A stretch of DNA of 64,000 nucleotides from PNAI01 sp035501735. Its GTDB lineage: Bacteria; Pseudomonadota; Alphaproteobacteria; Rhizobiales; Xanthobacteraceae. Positions 1 to 6,688 of the stretch are shown in pieces (position 1 is the stretch's first letter; each line of letters begins with the position of its first letter). The stretch covers positions 1-64,000 of the forward strand of contig DATJVR010000012.1 in the NCBI GenBank assembly GCA_035501735.1, given 5' to 3'. The notes beneath the pieces are model-generated. The model did no database searches, was not told the origin of the DNA, and saw only the letters and a program-made list of their open reading frames with translations. The position numbers and the translations under genes are program-made.

Positions 1-323
1 TTGCGAGTGCTTTCCTTCGCCCGCTGGCCATAAGTGGCCTTAACGGCTGACATGCTTACTCCTAAGAGAGGGGAATGTTCGAAAAGCGTGGTGCAAAGTC
101 GTGCAACAAATGCCTGTTTCTGAAGAACGCGCCATCCCTTAAATTCACCCCTGGTCGATTCTAGATCTTTAGCGTGCAGGATGTTGATGCCGGCTTTCTC
201 AAAGATCGGCTCAACTTGAGTTTCAAAACCTTTCCACGCCGTGTCGCGCCCAATATACCCCGCTAGAGTCGTGACCAGATTTTGTGGGTCTTTCCCACTA
301 TCATCTAGATAGGCAACGAGCAC
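1..323 (-). CDS. DUF3800 domain protein, partial (C-terminus beyond window)
   Basis: Reading the minus strand from a GTG at 323 gives 107 codons open to the window edge. The product starts VLVAYLDDSG, continues with a G-Y-I-G strand, a W..FE helix, and ILHAKDLESTRGEFKGW. This Asp-Asp-Ser-Gly start followed by H-A-x-D-L is the DUF3800 pattern; the family is thought to have an RNase H-like fold and is common near mobile elements and defence genes, but its function is not established. The GTG is preceded by GGGAGG nine bases upstream, a good ribosome binding site; a TTG seven codons earlier is possible. It is transcribed away from dps. Its base composition looks more AT-rich than the rest of the window, which suggests acquisition. 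The rest of the gene and its neighbours cannot be seen. Confidence 0.75.
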   Translation of the reverse strand, partial: MLVAYLDDSGKDPQNLVTTLAGYIGRDTAWKGFETQVEPIFEKAGINILHAKDLESTRGEFKGWRVLQKQAFVARLCTTLFEHSPLLGVSMSAVKATYGQRAKESTR

Positions 324-564
324 GATTATCCACCTCCCAGCCAAAAGACTGGCTGGCACCATTTGGTGCAGTCCAAAGGCCATCTAGCATACCCCTGGTG
401 GTTGGGTACGCCAAGTGAAACATCGCCTGTAAATGTTCCATAATATGTCTTATGCGAATCCGATTTCGGCGCCTGTCTGGAACCTGACACAGGATCGGCG
501 CATTCTCCCCACGTTCATCCCCGGCGCGCCCGCGCCTGCCGCAGCCATCATTTTGAGGTGACCC

Positions 565-1110
565 ATGTCCAACAATAAGGTGACCAAACTCAAGCCGCGC
601 AGCAGGCCTGCTGCTGCCCTCGATACGCCGACCGACCTTTCCAGCCAAGCCGTGATGGCCGTTTCGGCCGCACTGAACACCATCCTGGCCGACAGCTACG
701 CCCTCTACCTCAAGACCAAGAATTTCCATTGGCATGTCAGCGGACCGCATTTCCGCGACTACCACCTCCTGTTCGACGAACAGGCCGAGGCGATCTTTGC
801 CATTGCGGATGACATCGCCGAGCGCGTGCGCAAGATCGGCGGCACCACCCTTCGTTCGGTCGCGCAGATTTCCAAGCTGCAGACCATCGACGACAATGAG
901 GCCGACTTTGTTCCGCCGTTGGATATGCTGCGCGAGCTCATGAACGACAATAAGAAGATCGCCCAGTTCATGCGCAAAGCGCATAAAATTTGTGAAGATC
1001 ACGAGGACATCGCCACCGCAAGCCTGATCGAAGTCTGGATCGACCAGACCGAAAAGCGCACCTGGTTTTTGTTCGAGGCCACGCGCAACGCCACTGACGG
1101 CGGACACTGA
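565..1110 (+). CDS. dps: Dps-family ferritin-like DNA-binding protein
   Basis: A 181-residue Dps. These proteins form 12-subunit shells that oxidise and store iron using peroxide and protect DNA in starvation or oxidative stress. The ferroxidase ligands are all present with the spacing of E. coli Dps: H55, H67, D71, D82 and E86, in the NFHWHVSG and FDEQAEAIF segments. The first 20 residues are rich in Lys, Arg and Pro, consistent with the flexible DNA-binding tail of Dps. The ATG has a GAGGTG ribosome binding site. It is a single gene with mazG starting 94 bases downstream on the same strand. No terminator is visible in that gap. Confidence 0.95.
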   Translation: MSNNKVTKLKPRSRPAAALDTPTDLSSQAVMAVSAALNTILADSYALYLKTKNFHWHVSGPHFRDYHLLFDEQAEAIFAIADDIAERVRKIGGTTLRSVAQISKLQTIDDNEADFVPPLDMLRELMNDNKKIAQFMRKAHKICEDHEDIATASLIEVWIDQTEKRTWFLFEATRNATDGGH

Positions 1111-1204
1111 CCGCCAACTCCCGGACCGTCGGACGCCTCCATTCCTGTGGGGCGGTTTCCACCTTTATCGCCCTCGCCGCCCGGCTCTGCTACGGTCGAG
1201 GGCG

Positions 1205-2101
1205 ATGAAGTCCCCCAAACCATCACGCGATATTGGCCGGCTGCTTGAGATCATGGCAGCGCTGCGGACCCCCGGCAGCGGCTGCCCGTGGGATCTCGAG
1301 CAGAATTTCGCGACGATAGCACCCTACACTCTCGAAGAAGCCTACGAGGTCGCCGACGCGATCGTTCGCGAAAACCTCGCTGACTTGCGCGAGGAGTTGG
1401 GCGACCTGCTCCTCCAGGTCGTCTTCCATGCCCGCATGGCCGAGGAACAAGGCGCCTTCGATTTCGGCGACGTGGTTGAGGCCATCACGGCAAAATTGCT
1501 GCGGCGGCATCCCCATGTATTCGGCGACGCCAAGGGGCTGTCCCCGAAGGCGGTCGAGCATCTGTGGGAACGCATCAAGACCGAGGAAAAAAGAGCGAAA
1601 TCCGGCGTTCGGTCCAATGAAAAAAGAAGCGCCCTTGCGGGCGTTCCGATGGCCCTGCCCGCGCTCACCCGTGCACTCAAGCTGCAACAAAAGGCCGCTA
1701 AGGTCGGCTTCGACTGGAACGACCCCATGGCCGTGCTGGGTAAAATCCATGAGGAGGCGGACGAGATCGCAGCGGAAATCGCAGGCGGTGACCGGCGGAA
1801 GGTCGCCGCCGAGGTCGGCGATCTGTTATTTGCGGTGGTGAATCTCGCTCGTCACCTGAATATCGACCCAGAAGCCGCTGTACGCGCTACGAATTTAAAA
1901 TTCGGGCGGCGCTTTTCGGCGATCGAGGCCAGCCTCGCCAAGCGCGGCAAAACCCCGAAGGATTCAACACTCGCCGAGATGGATGCGCTCTGGAATGCCG
2001 CGAAGGCAGAGGAACGATCGCAACAACCCATGATCCGCGCGGCGCTGAAACCGCGGCTGAGCAAACGCCGTCCTGCCCGACGTTCAGGTCGCCTTCGCTA
2101 G
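1205..2101 (+). CDS. mazG: Nucleoside triphosphate pyrophosphohydrolase MazG
   Basis: A 298-residue MazG, which hydrolyses NTPs and dNTPs to the monophosphate and pyrophosphate, removing aberrant nucleotides and lowering (p)ppGpp. Two MazG domains are visible, residues about 10-115 and 160-260. The first has the metal motif E44-E45-x-x-E48 and E64-x-x-D67, and the family start GCPWD at 26-30. The last 20 residues are a basic tail (KPRLSKRRPARRSGRLR). The 3' end overlaps the converging hflX by 18 bp, so the tail codons are also antisense hflX codons. The start ATG at 1205 follows GAGGG. No mazEF toxin-antitoxin pair is nearby, so this is the housekeeping enzyme. Confidence 0.95.
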   Translation: MKSPKPSRDIGRLLEIMAALRTPGSGCPWDLEQNFATIAPYTLEEAYEVADAIVRENLADLREELGDLLLQVVFHARMAEEQGAFDFGDVVEAITAKLLRRHPHVFGDAKGLSPKAVEHLWERIKTEEKRAKSGVRSNEKRSALAGVPMALPALTRALKLQQKAAKVGFDWNDPMAVLGKIHEEADEIAAEIAGGDRRKVAAEVGDLLFAVVNLARHLNIDPEAAVRATNLKFGRRFSAIEASLAKRGKTPKDSTLAEMDALWNAAKAEERSQQPMIRAALKPRLSKRRPARRSGRLR

Positions 2102-3445
2102 TTCCGCAAACTTTGCCTGCACCAGCGCCGCTTTCGCCGGATCGACGCGCACCGTAACCGCAAGGCGTCCGTCGCCGCGCAGGGATTTTTCCATCACTTC
2201 CGTGTGTCGATGGAGCCAGCTTACCCCTGCCCCGTCCGCCGGGTCGACCGAAAGATCGAGCACGATGCGCCGCAGGCTGAGCCGCGCCTCGATGGCATTT
2301 TCCAGACGATCGAGTCCTTCGCCGGTGAGTGCCGACAACAGCACAGGCCGACGCTCTGCAGGCATGCGCGCCGCCATATTGGACAGCCGCGTGCGGCCCT
2401 CGGCATCGAGCCGGTCGATCTTGTTCCACACCTCGATCATCCGCGGATCCTCCGGCGCAATGTCGAGTTCGCGCAGGACTTCCGCAACGTCCTGCGATTG
2501 CGCATCCGTGTCCTCGTGCGAAATATCGCGCACATGCAGGATGATGTCGGCTTCGATCACCTCTTCGAGCGTGGCACGGAATGCCGCCACCAGCATGGTC
2601 GGCAAATCCGAGATGAAGCCGACGGTGTCGGACACGATGATTTTCAGGCCATTCGGCAAAGAAATCGCCCGCAGCGTCGGGTCGAGCGTGGCGAACAGCA
2701 TGTCGGCTTCGAGTACGCTTGCCTGTGTCAAACGGTTGAACAGCGTCGACTTGCCGGCATTGGTGTAGCCGACCAGCGCGGCGATCGGATACGGCACGCG
2801 CGCCCGGCTGTCGCGGTGGAGTTTTCGCCGTGTCTTGACCTTGTCGAGTTCGACTTCGATGCGCGCAAGCCGCTCTTCGATCATGCGCCGGTCCGCCTCA
2901 AGCTGCGTCTCGCCTGGACCGCCGAGAAAGCCGAAGCCGCCGCGCTGGCGCTCGAGGTGGGTCCACGAGCGCACGAGCCGGCTTTTCTGATAGGTCAGAT
3001 GCGCATGCTCGACCTGCAGCGCGCCCTCGCGCGTGTGCGCTCGCCGGCCGAAAATCTCCAGGATCAGCCCGGTGCGGTCGAGCACTTTCGCCGACCACGC
3101 CTGCTCGAGGTTGCGCTGTTGCACCGGCGAGAGCGCGCAATCGAGCACCACGATACCGGCCTCCAGGCTTTTGACCAGACCGGCGATCTCGTCGACTTTG
3201 CCTTTGCCGATGAAAGTGGCCGGCCGAATATCGCCGATCGGCGCGATGCCGGCCTCGACCACGTCGAGGTCGATCGCGCGCGCAAGCCCGATGGCTTCTT
3301 CGAGCCGCGCCGACGGCGGTCGATCATGCCCATTGCCGACAGGCCTGCCTGTGCGCTGATAGGGGCCAATGACGATTGCACGCCCTGTCCCCGAGCCCGG
3401 CGGGCTCAGAACGTTGCTACGCTTGTCGCGCGGACGCGGCTTCAA
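2084..3445 (-). CDS. hflX: Ribosome-associated GTPase HflX
   Basis: A 453-residue HflX, a GTPase that binds the 50S subunit and splits or rescues stalled ribosomes, especially in stress. The N-terminal HflX domain spans about residues 22-215 and includes GGPGE (175-179) in the helical linker. The G domain follows: G1 GYTNAGKST at 226-234, G3 DTVGF, and G4 NKID. The start is a TTG at 3445, immediately after the TGA of hfq with no spacer, so translation is probably coupled to hfq. No in-frame ATG exists before the conserved domain. The order hfq-hflX is classic. The 3' end overlaps mazG convergently. Confidence 0.96.
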   Translation of the reverse strand: MKPRPRDKRSNVLSPPGSGTGRAIVIGPYQRTGRPVGNGHDRPPSARLEEAIGLARAIDLDVVEAGIAPIGDIRPATFIGKGKVDEIAGLVKSLEAGIVVLDCALSPVQQRNLEQAWSAKVLDRTGLILEIFGRRAHTREGALQVEHAHLTYQKSRLVRSWTHLERQRGGFGFLGGPGETQLEADRRMIEERLARIEVELDKVKTRRKLHRDSRARVPYPIAALVGYTNAGKSTLFNRLTQASVLEADMLFATLDPTLRAISLPNGLKIIVSDTVGFISDLPTMLVAAFRATLEEVIEADIILHVRDISHEDTDAQSQDVAEVLRELDIAPEDPRMIEVWNKIDRLDAEGRTRLSNMAARMPAERRPVLLSALTGEGLDRLENAIEARLSLRRIVLDLSVDPADGAGVSWLHRHTEVMEKSLRGDGRLAVTVRVDPAKAALVQAKFAELAKAT

Positions 3446-3706
3446 TCAGACTTTTTCCGTAGCTGGCGCCTCCTCGGCGCCTTCAAACAGCTGGATCGGA
3501 TGACCCGGCATGATCGTGGATATGGCGTGCTTGTAGACCAATTGCGAGTGTCCATCCCGCCGCAACAGCACGCAAAAATTATCGAACCAAGTGACCACGC
3601 CCTGCAATTTCACGCCGTTCACCAGGAAGATGGTGAGCGGGATTTTGGCTTTTCGGACGTGGTTGAGGAAGGTGTCTTGAAGATTTTGTGCGCGATCGGC
3701 CGCCAT
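3446..3706 (-). CDS. hfq: RNA chaperone Hfq
   Basis: An 86-residue Hfq. It forms a hexameric ring that anneals small RNAs to mRNAs; in rhizobia it also affects nifA and nitrogen control. The Sm1 region (QDTFLNHVRK, VNGVKLQG, FDNFCVLL) and the Sm2 motif YKHAIST are present. The length is typical of the short alphaproteobacterial form with only a short acidic tail (about 15 residues) after the Sm fold. The ATG at 3706 follows GGAACAAGG. It lies 187 bases from dat, so it may have its own promoter in 3707-3893, but I could not place one with confidence. It is the first gene of an hfq-hflX pair. Confidence 0.97.
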   Translation of the reverse strand: MAADRAQNLQDTFLNHVRKAKIPLTIFLVNGVKLQGVVTWFDNFCVLLRRDGHSQLVYKHAISTIMPGHPIQLFEGAEEAPATEKV

Positions 3707-3893
3707 TGCCTTGTTCCGTTATTGCCCGCGGACCCCAGCCGCGAGAAGCTGTTCTTTTTTCGCAAGCCGCCCAGCTTATGTCCTTCGGGTGAATTGAATA
3801 CCGGGTGGGCTTGGGGCCGCTCCATTAGATGGCAGCCCTGCCCTCCGTGCAAGCATAAGTTGGAGGCAGATGCTCCGCCAAATGCTTAATTTC

Positions 3894-4751
3894 TTAGGAT
3901 ATTTCCGCGAACCGGTGGAAATCGCGCCGCAGCGCCGTGGCGATCAGGCCGGGGGCGCCGTTGCCGACCGGTTTGCCGTCGATGCGCACCACCGGCATGA
4001 CGATTTGGCTTGCGGAGGTGGTGAACGCTTCGCGCGCCGCATAGGCTTCCTCCACCGTGAAGGATCGCTCTTCGAGCTTGAGTCCCTGCCCTGCAATCAC
4101 GTCGAGCAGCACGGTGCGCGTGATCCCGCGCAAAATGCCATGGTCCACCTGCCGCGTGATCACCTTGCCGTCGCGCGTCACGATCCAAGCATTGCTCGAC
4201 GAACCCTCGGTGATGCGGCCCTGCTTGTCCACGAACCAAGCTTCGCGCGCGCCGGCTTCCCGCGCCGCCTGCTTGGCCAGTACATTCGGCAACAGCGACA
4301 CCGATTTGATGTCGACCCGCTCCCATCGATTCTCCGGTAGGGTGATAACCGCAATGCCTTCCGCCGCGAGGCGCTCGGCAGCGGCCAAATCGAGATTGCG
4401 TGCGGTGACTACCAGACTCGGCTTCGTGCCAACCGGCGGAAACGCATGATCGCGACGCGCCACGCCGCGCGTGATTTGCAGATAAAGGATGCCCCAGCGC
4501 ACCCGGTTTCGGCGCACGACCTCGTGCATGACGATGCCAAGGGCGGACATCGGCATCGGCTGGGGAATCCGCAGTTCTTGCAGCGAATAGGCCAGCCGGC
4601 CGAGATGACGCCGCTCATCGACAAGCCGACCGTCCCTCACCTCGCAGACTTCGTACACTCCGTCGGAAAACTGGTAGCCGCGATCCTCGATAGGGACCGC
4701 CGCATGACGCCACGGAAGATAGCGGCCGTTCACATACGCAATGCGCGACAC
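3894..4751 (-). CDS. dat: D-amino-acid aminotransferase (PLP fold type IV)
   Basis: A 285-residue class IV aminotransferase, same fold as branched-chain aminotransferase and ADC lyase. The D-alanine aminotransferase reading rests on the start AYVNGRYLPW, the segment DRGYQFSDGVYEV, and the PLP lysine in VDIKSVSLLPNVLAKQ with the glutamate of ITEGSSSNAWIV. Likely reaction: D-Ala plus 2-oxoglutarate to pyruvate plus D-Glu. The start is GTG at 4751 with a purine-rich GAAAGAGAG upstream. The gene sits between ntrX and hfq on the same strand, but a VOC gene on the other strand separates it from ntrX. A branched-chain or other D-specific substrate cannot be excluded from sequence alone. Confidence 0.88.
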   Translation of the reverse strand: MSRIAYVNGRYLPWRHAAVPIEDRGYQFSDGVYEVCEVRDGRLVDERRHLGRLAYSLQELRIPQPMPMSALGIVMHEVVRRNRVRWGILYLQITRGVARRDHAFPPVGTKPSLVVTARNLDLAAAERLAAEGIAVITLPENRWERVDIKSVSLLPNVLAKQAAREAGAREAWFVDKQGRITEGSSSNAWIVTRDGKVITRQVDHGILRGITRTVLLDVIAGQGLKLEERSFTVEEAYAAREAFTTSASQIVMPVVRIDGKPVGNGAPGLIATALRRDFHRFAEIS

Positions 4752-4815
4752 CGGAAACTCTCTTTCTCACTTGGCGTTATCATGAGATCGTGCAAGCTCG
4801 CAACAGGAGGGGGAC

Positions 4816-5313
4816 ATGGTCCGCGTCGTTGGAATTGACCACCTATCGCTGACCGTCAGCGATCTCGCCCGCTCCAAGGAATTTTACCGCAAAGTGCTCG
4901 GCTCTCTGGGGTTCAAACTGAAATATGACCTCGACGGATATGCCGGCTGGAGCAACGGCAAGACGCTGTTTTGGATCAAGGCCGCTGACGCCGAAGGAAA
5001 GAAACACCCCTATCGGATCGGCAACATCGGGTTTCATCACTACGCCTTCGAGCTGCGGAAACGCAGCGATGTCGACGAATTCTACCGCGCCCTGCAGAAA
5101 TTCAACGTGAAAGTCGTCGATCCGCCTGACGACTATTACGAAGGCGGCTATTACGCTGTCTATTTCTTGGATCCTGACGGCATGAAGCTCGAAGCCATGG
5201 TGTTCGACCCCAAAGGTCTGCGCGAGGCTCAGAAAATATCGCATCAGCAACAAAGAATATCGAAACGAGACGGCCGGCGCGGATCAACGCGCCGCACGAA
5301 AAGAAACAGTTGA
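4816..5313 (+). CDS. VOC-superfamily (glyoxalase/dioxygenase-like) protein
   Basis: A 165-residue single-domain vicinal oxygen chelate protein. It shows two beta-alpha-beta-beta-beta halves: the first starts VVGIDHLSLTVSDL with His in DHLSL, the second carries GFHHYAFEL and ends DPDGMKLEAMVF with the usual metal-ligand glutamate. Family members include glyoxalase I, fosfomycin resistance proteins and extradiol dioxygenases; the substrate here is unknown. The last 25 residues are basic and low in complexity (SKRDGRRGSTRRTKRNS). The ribosome binding site CAGGAGGGGG is very strong. It is the only plus-strand gene within the minus-strand nitrogen-control block, ending 2 bases before the converging ntrX. 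Confidence 0.85.
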   Translation: MVRVVGIDHLSLTVSDLARSKEFYRKVLGSLGFKLKYDLDGYAGWSNGKTLFWIKAADAEGKKHPYRIGNIGFHHYAFELRKRSDVDEFYRALQKFNVKVVDPPDDYYEGGYYAVYFLDPDGMKLEAMVFDPKGLREAQKISHQQQRISKRDGRRGSTRRTKRNS

Positions 5314-5315
5314 AT

Positions 5316-6686
5316 TTATCCGATTCCCAGCGCCTTGAGCTTGCGGTGCAGCGCAGAGCGTTCCATCCCGACGAACTCGGCGGTGCGCGAGATGTTGCCG
5401 CCGAAACGGTTGATCTGTGCCAGTAGATATTCGCGTTCGAACAATTCGCGCGCTTCGCGCAACGCCAATCCCATCAATTGCTCGCCGCCGTTGCCGTGCG
5501 GCATCGTCGGTACCATGGCGCCCACGTCCTGCGGCAACATGCTCGCCGTGATCACGGCGCCGGGATCGCCGCCGGCCAAAATCATCAGCCGCTCCACGTT
5601 GTTCCGCAATTGTCGCACATTCCCTGGCCAGTTGTGCGATTGCAGGACCGCCAGCGCGTCCGTCCCGATTTTCCGCTGCGGCAAACCGGTGGCATGCGAA
5701 ATCTGTTTCATGAAATATTGCACGAGATCGGGGATATCCTCGCGCCGCTCGGCGAGCGAAGGCACCCGGATCGGCACCACCGACAGGCGATGATACAAAT
5801 CCTCGCGGAACCTTCCGGCGGCGATTTCCGCCTCGATGTTTCGGCTGGTTGAGGAAATGATCCGCACGTCCACCGCAACCTTGGTCGCTCCGCCCACACG
5901 CTGGAAGGTCTGATCGACCAGCACGCGCAGGATTTTGCTCTGCGTCTCGCGCGGCATGTCGGTGATCTCGTCAATAAACAGCGTCCCGCCATGCGCCTCT
6001 TCCAGGGCGCCCACCTTGCGGCCCTCTTGGCCGTTGCTCTGCTCCACGCCGAACAGCTCGATTTCCATGCGTTCAGGCGTGATCGCGGCCGCGTTGATAA
6101 CGACGAACGGACCGTTGGCACGTGTCGAAAGGCTATGCAGCATGCGCGCGGCCAGTTCTTTGCCCGCGCCTGCCGGACCGACGATCAGGATGCGGCTGTT
6201 GGTCGGAGCCACTTTTTCGATCGCCTGTCGGAGCTGGTTGATCGACGGCGCCCCGCCGATCATGCGCGACGGCAACGGCGTCAGCGCCTTGAGCTCTTTG
6301 ACTTCTCGTTTGAGGCGCGAAGTCTCGAGCGCGCGATGCGCGACCAGCATGAGCCGGTCGGCCTTGAACGGTTTCTCGATGAAATCATAAGCGCCGCGTT
6401 TGATCGCCGAAACTGCCGTTTCGATGTTGCCGTGGCCTGAAATCATCACCACCGGCAGCTCGGGATGTTGCTCCTTGATGCTGTCGAGTAGTTGCAATCC
6501 GTCAAGGCGGCTGCCCTGCAACCAGATGTCGAGAAACACCAGGTTAGGCCGCCGCGCACGAATCGCCGTCAGGGCCGCGTCGCTGTCCCCGGCCGTGCGT
6601 GTGGTATGTCCCTCGTCCTGCAACAACCCAGCGACCAGTTCGCAGATGTCGGATTCGTCGTCGACGATGAGGATATCGGACGCCAT
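5316..6686 (-). CDS. ntrX: Nitrogen/redox response regulator NtrX
   Basis: A 456-residue NtrC-family regulator, partner of the membrane kinase NtrY encoded just upstream. Receiver domain residues 1-125 with phospho-acceptor D53 and acidic pocket D9-D10. AAA+ domain about 140-370 with Walker A GPAGAGKEL and Walker B GGTLFIDE. C-terminal Fis-type helix-turn-helix (AEFVGMERSALHRKL). The sigma-54 contact loop GAFTGA is absent: after ELFGVEQ comes SNGQEGRKVGALEEAHGG. This suggests regulation not requiring sigma-54, as known for several alphaproteobacterial NtrX proteins. The ATG is 2 bases after the ntrY stop, so the two are in one transcript. Confidence 0.95.
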   Translation of the reverse strand: MASDILIVDDESDICELVAGLLQDEGHTTRTAGDSDAALTAIRARRPNLVFLDIWLQGSRLDGLQLLDSIKEQHPELPVVMISGHGNIETAVSAIKRGAYDFIEKPFKADRLMLVAHRALETSRLKREVKELKALTPLPSRMIGGAPSINQLRQAIEKVAPTNSRILIVGPAGAGKELAARMLHSLSTRANGPFVVINAAAITPERMEIELFGVEQSNGQEGRKVGALEEAHGGTLFIDEITDMPRETQSKILRVLVDQTFQRVGGATKVAVDVRIISSTSRNIEAEIAAGRFREDLYHRLSVVPIRVPSLAERREDIPDLVQYFMKQISHATGLPQRKIGTDALAVLQSHNWPGNVRQLRNNVERLMILAGGDPGAVITASMLPQDVGAMVPTMPHGNGGEQLMGLALREARELFEREYLLAQINRFGGNISRTAEFVGMERSALHRKLKALGIG

Positions 6687-6688
6687 GA

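Noticed and set aside
336..356. Hairpin CCAGCC/GGCTGG between DUF3800 and dps
   Set aside because: Only 6 bp with an 8-base loop and no U-run; it is in the promoter side of both genes, so a terminator is not supported.
1205..2101. MazEF-like toxin system
   Set aside because: The gene is the MazG pyrophosphohydrolase with two MazG domains; no mazE or mazF nearby.
2204..3889. 561-codon plus-strand open frame
   Set aside because: It is antisense to hflX and hfq. The product has no recognisable domain and is rich in His/Arg/Asp as expected from the complementary frame of a GC-rich gene.
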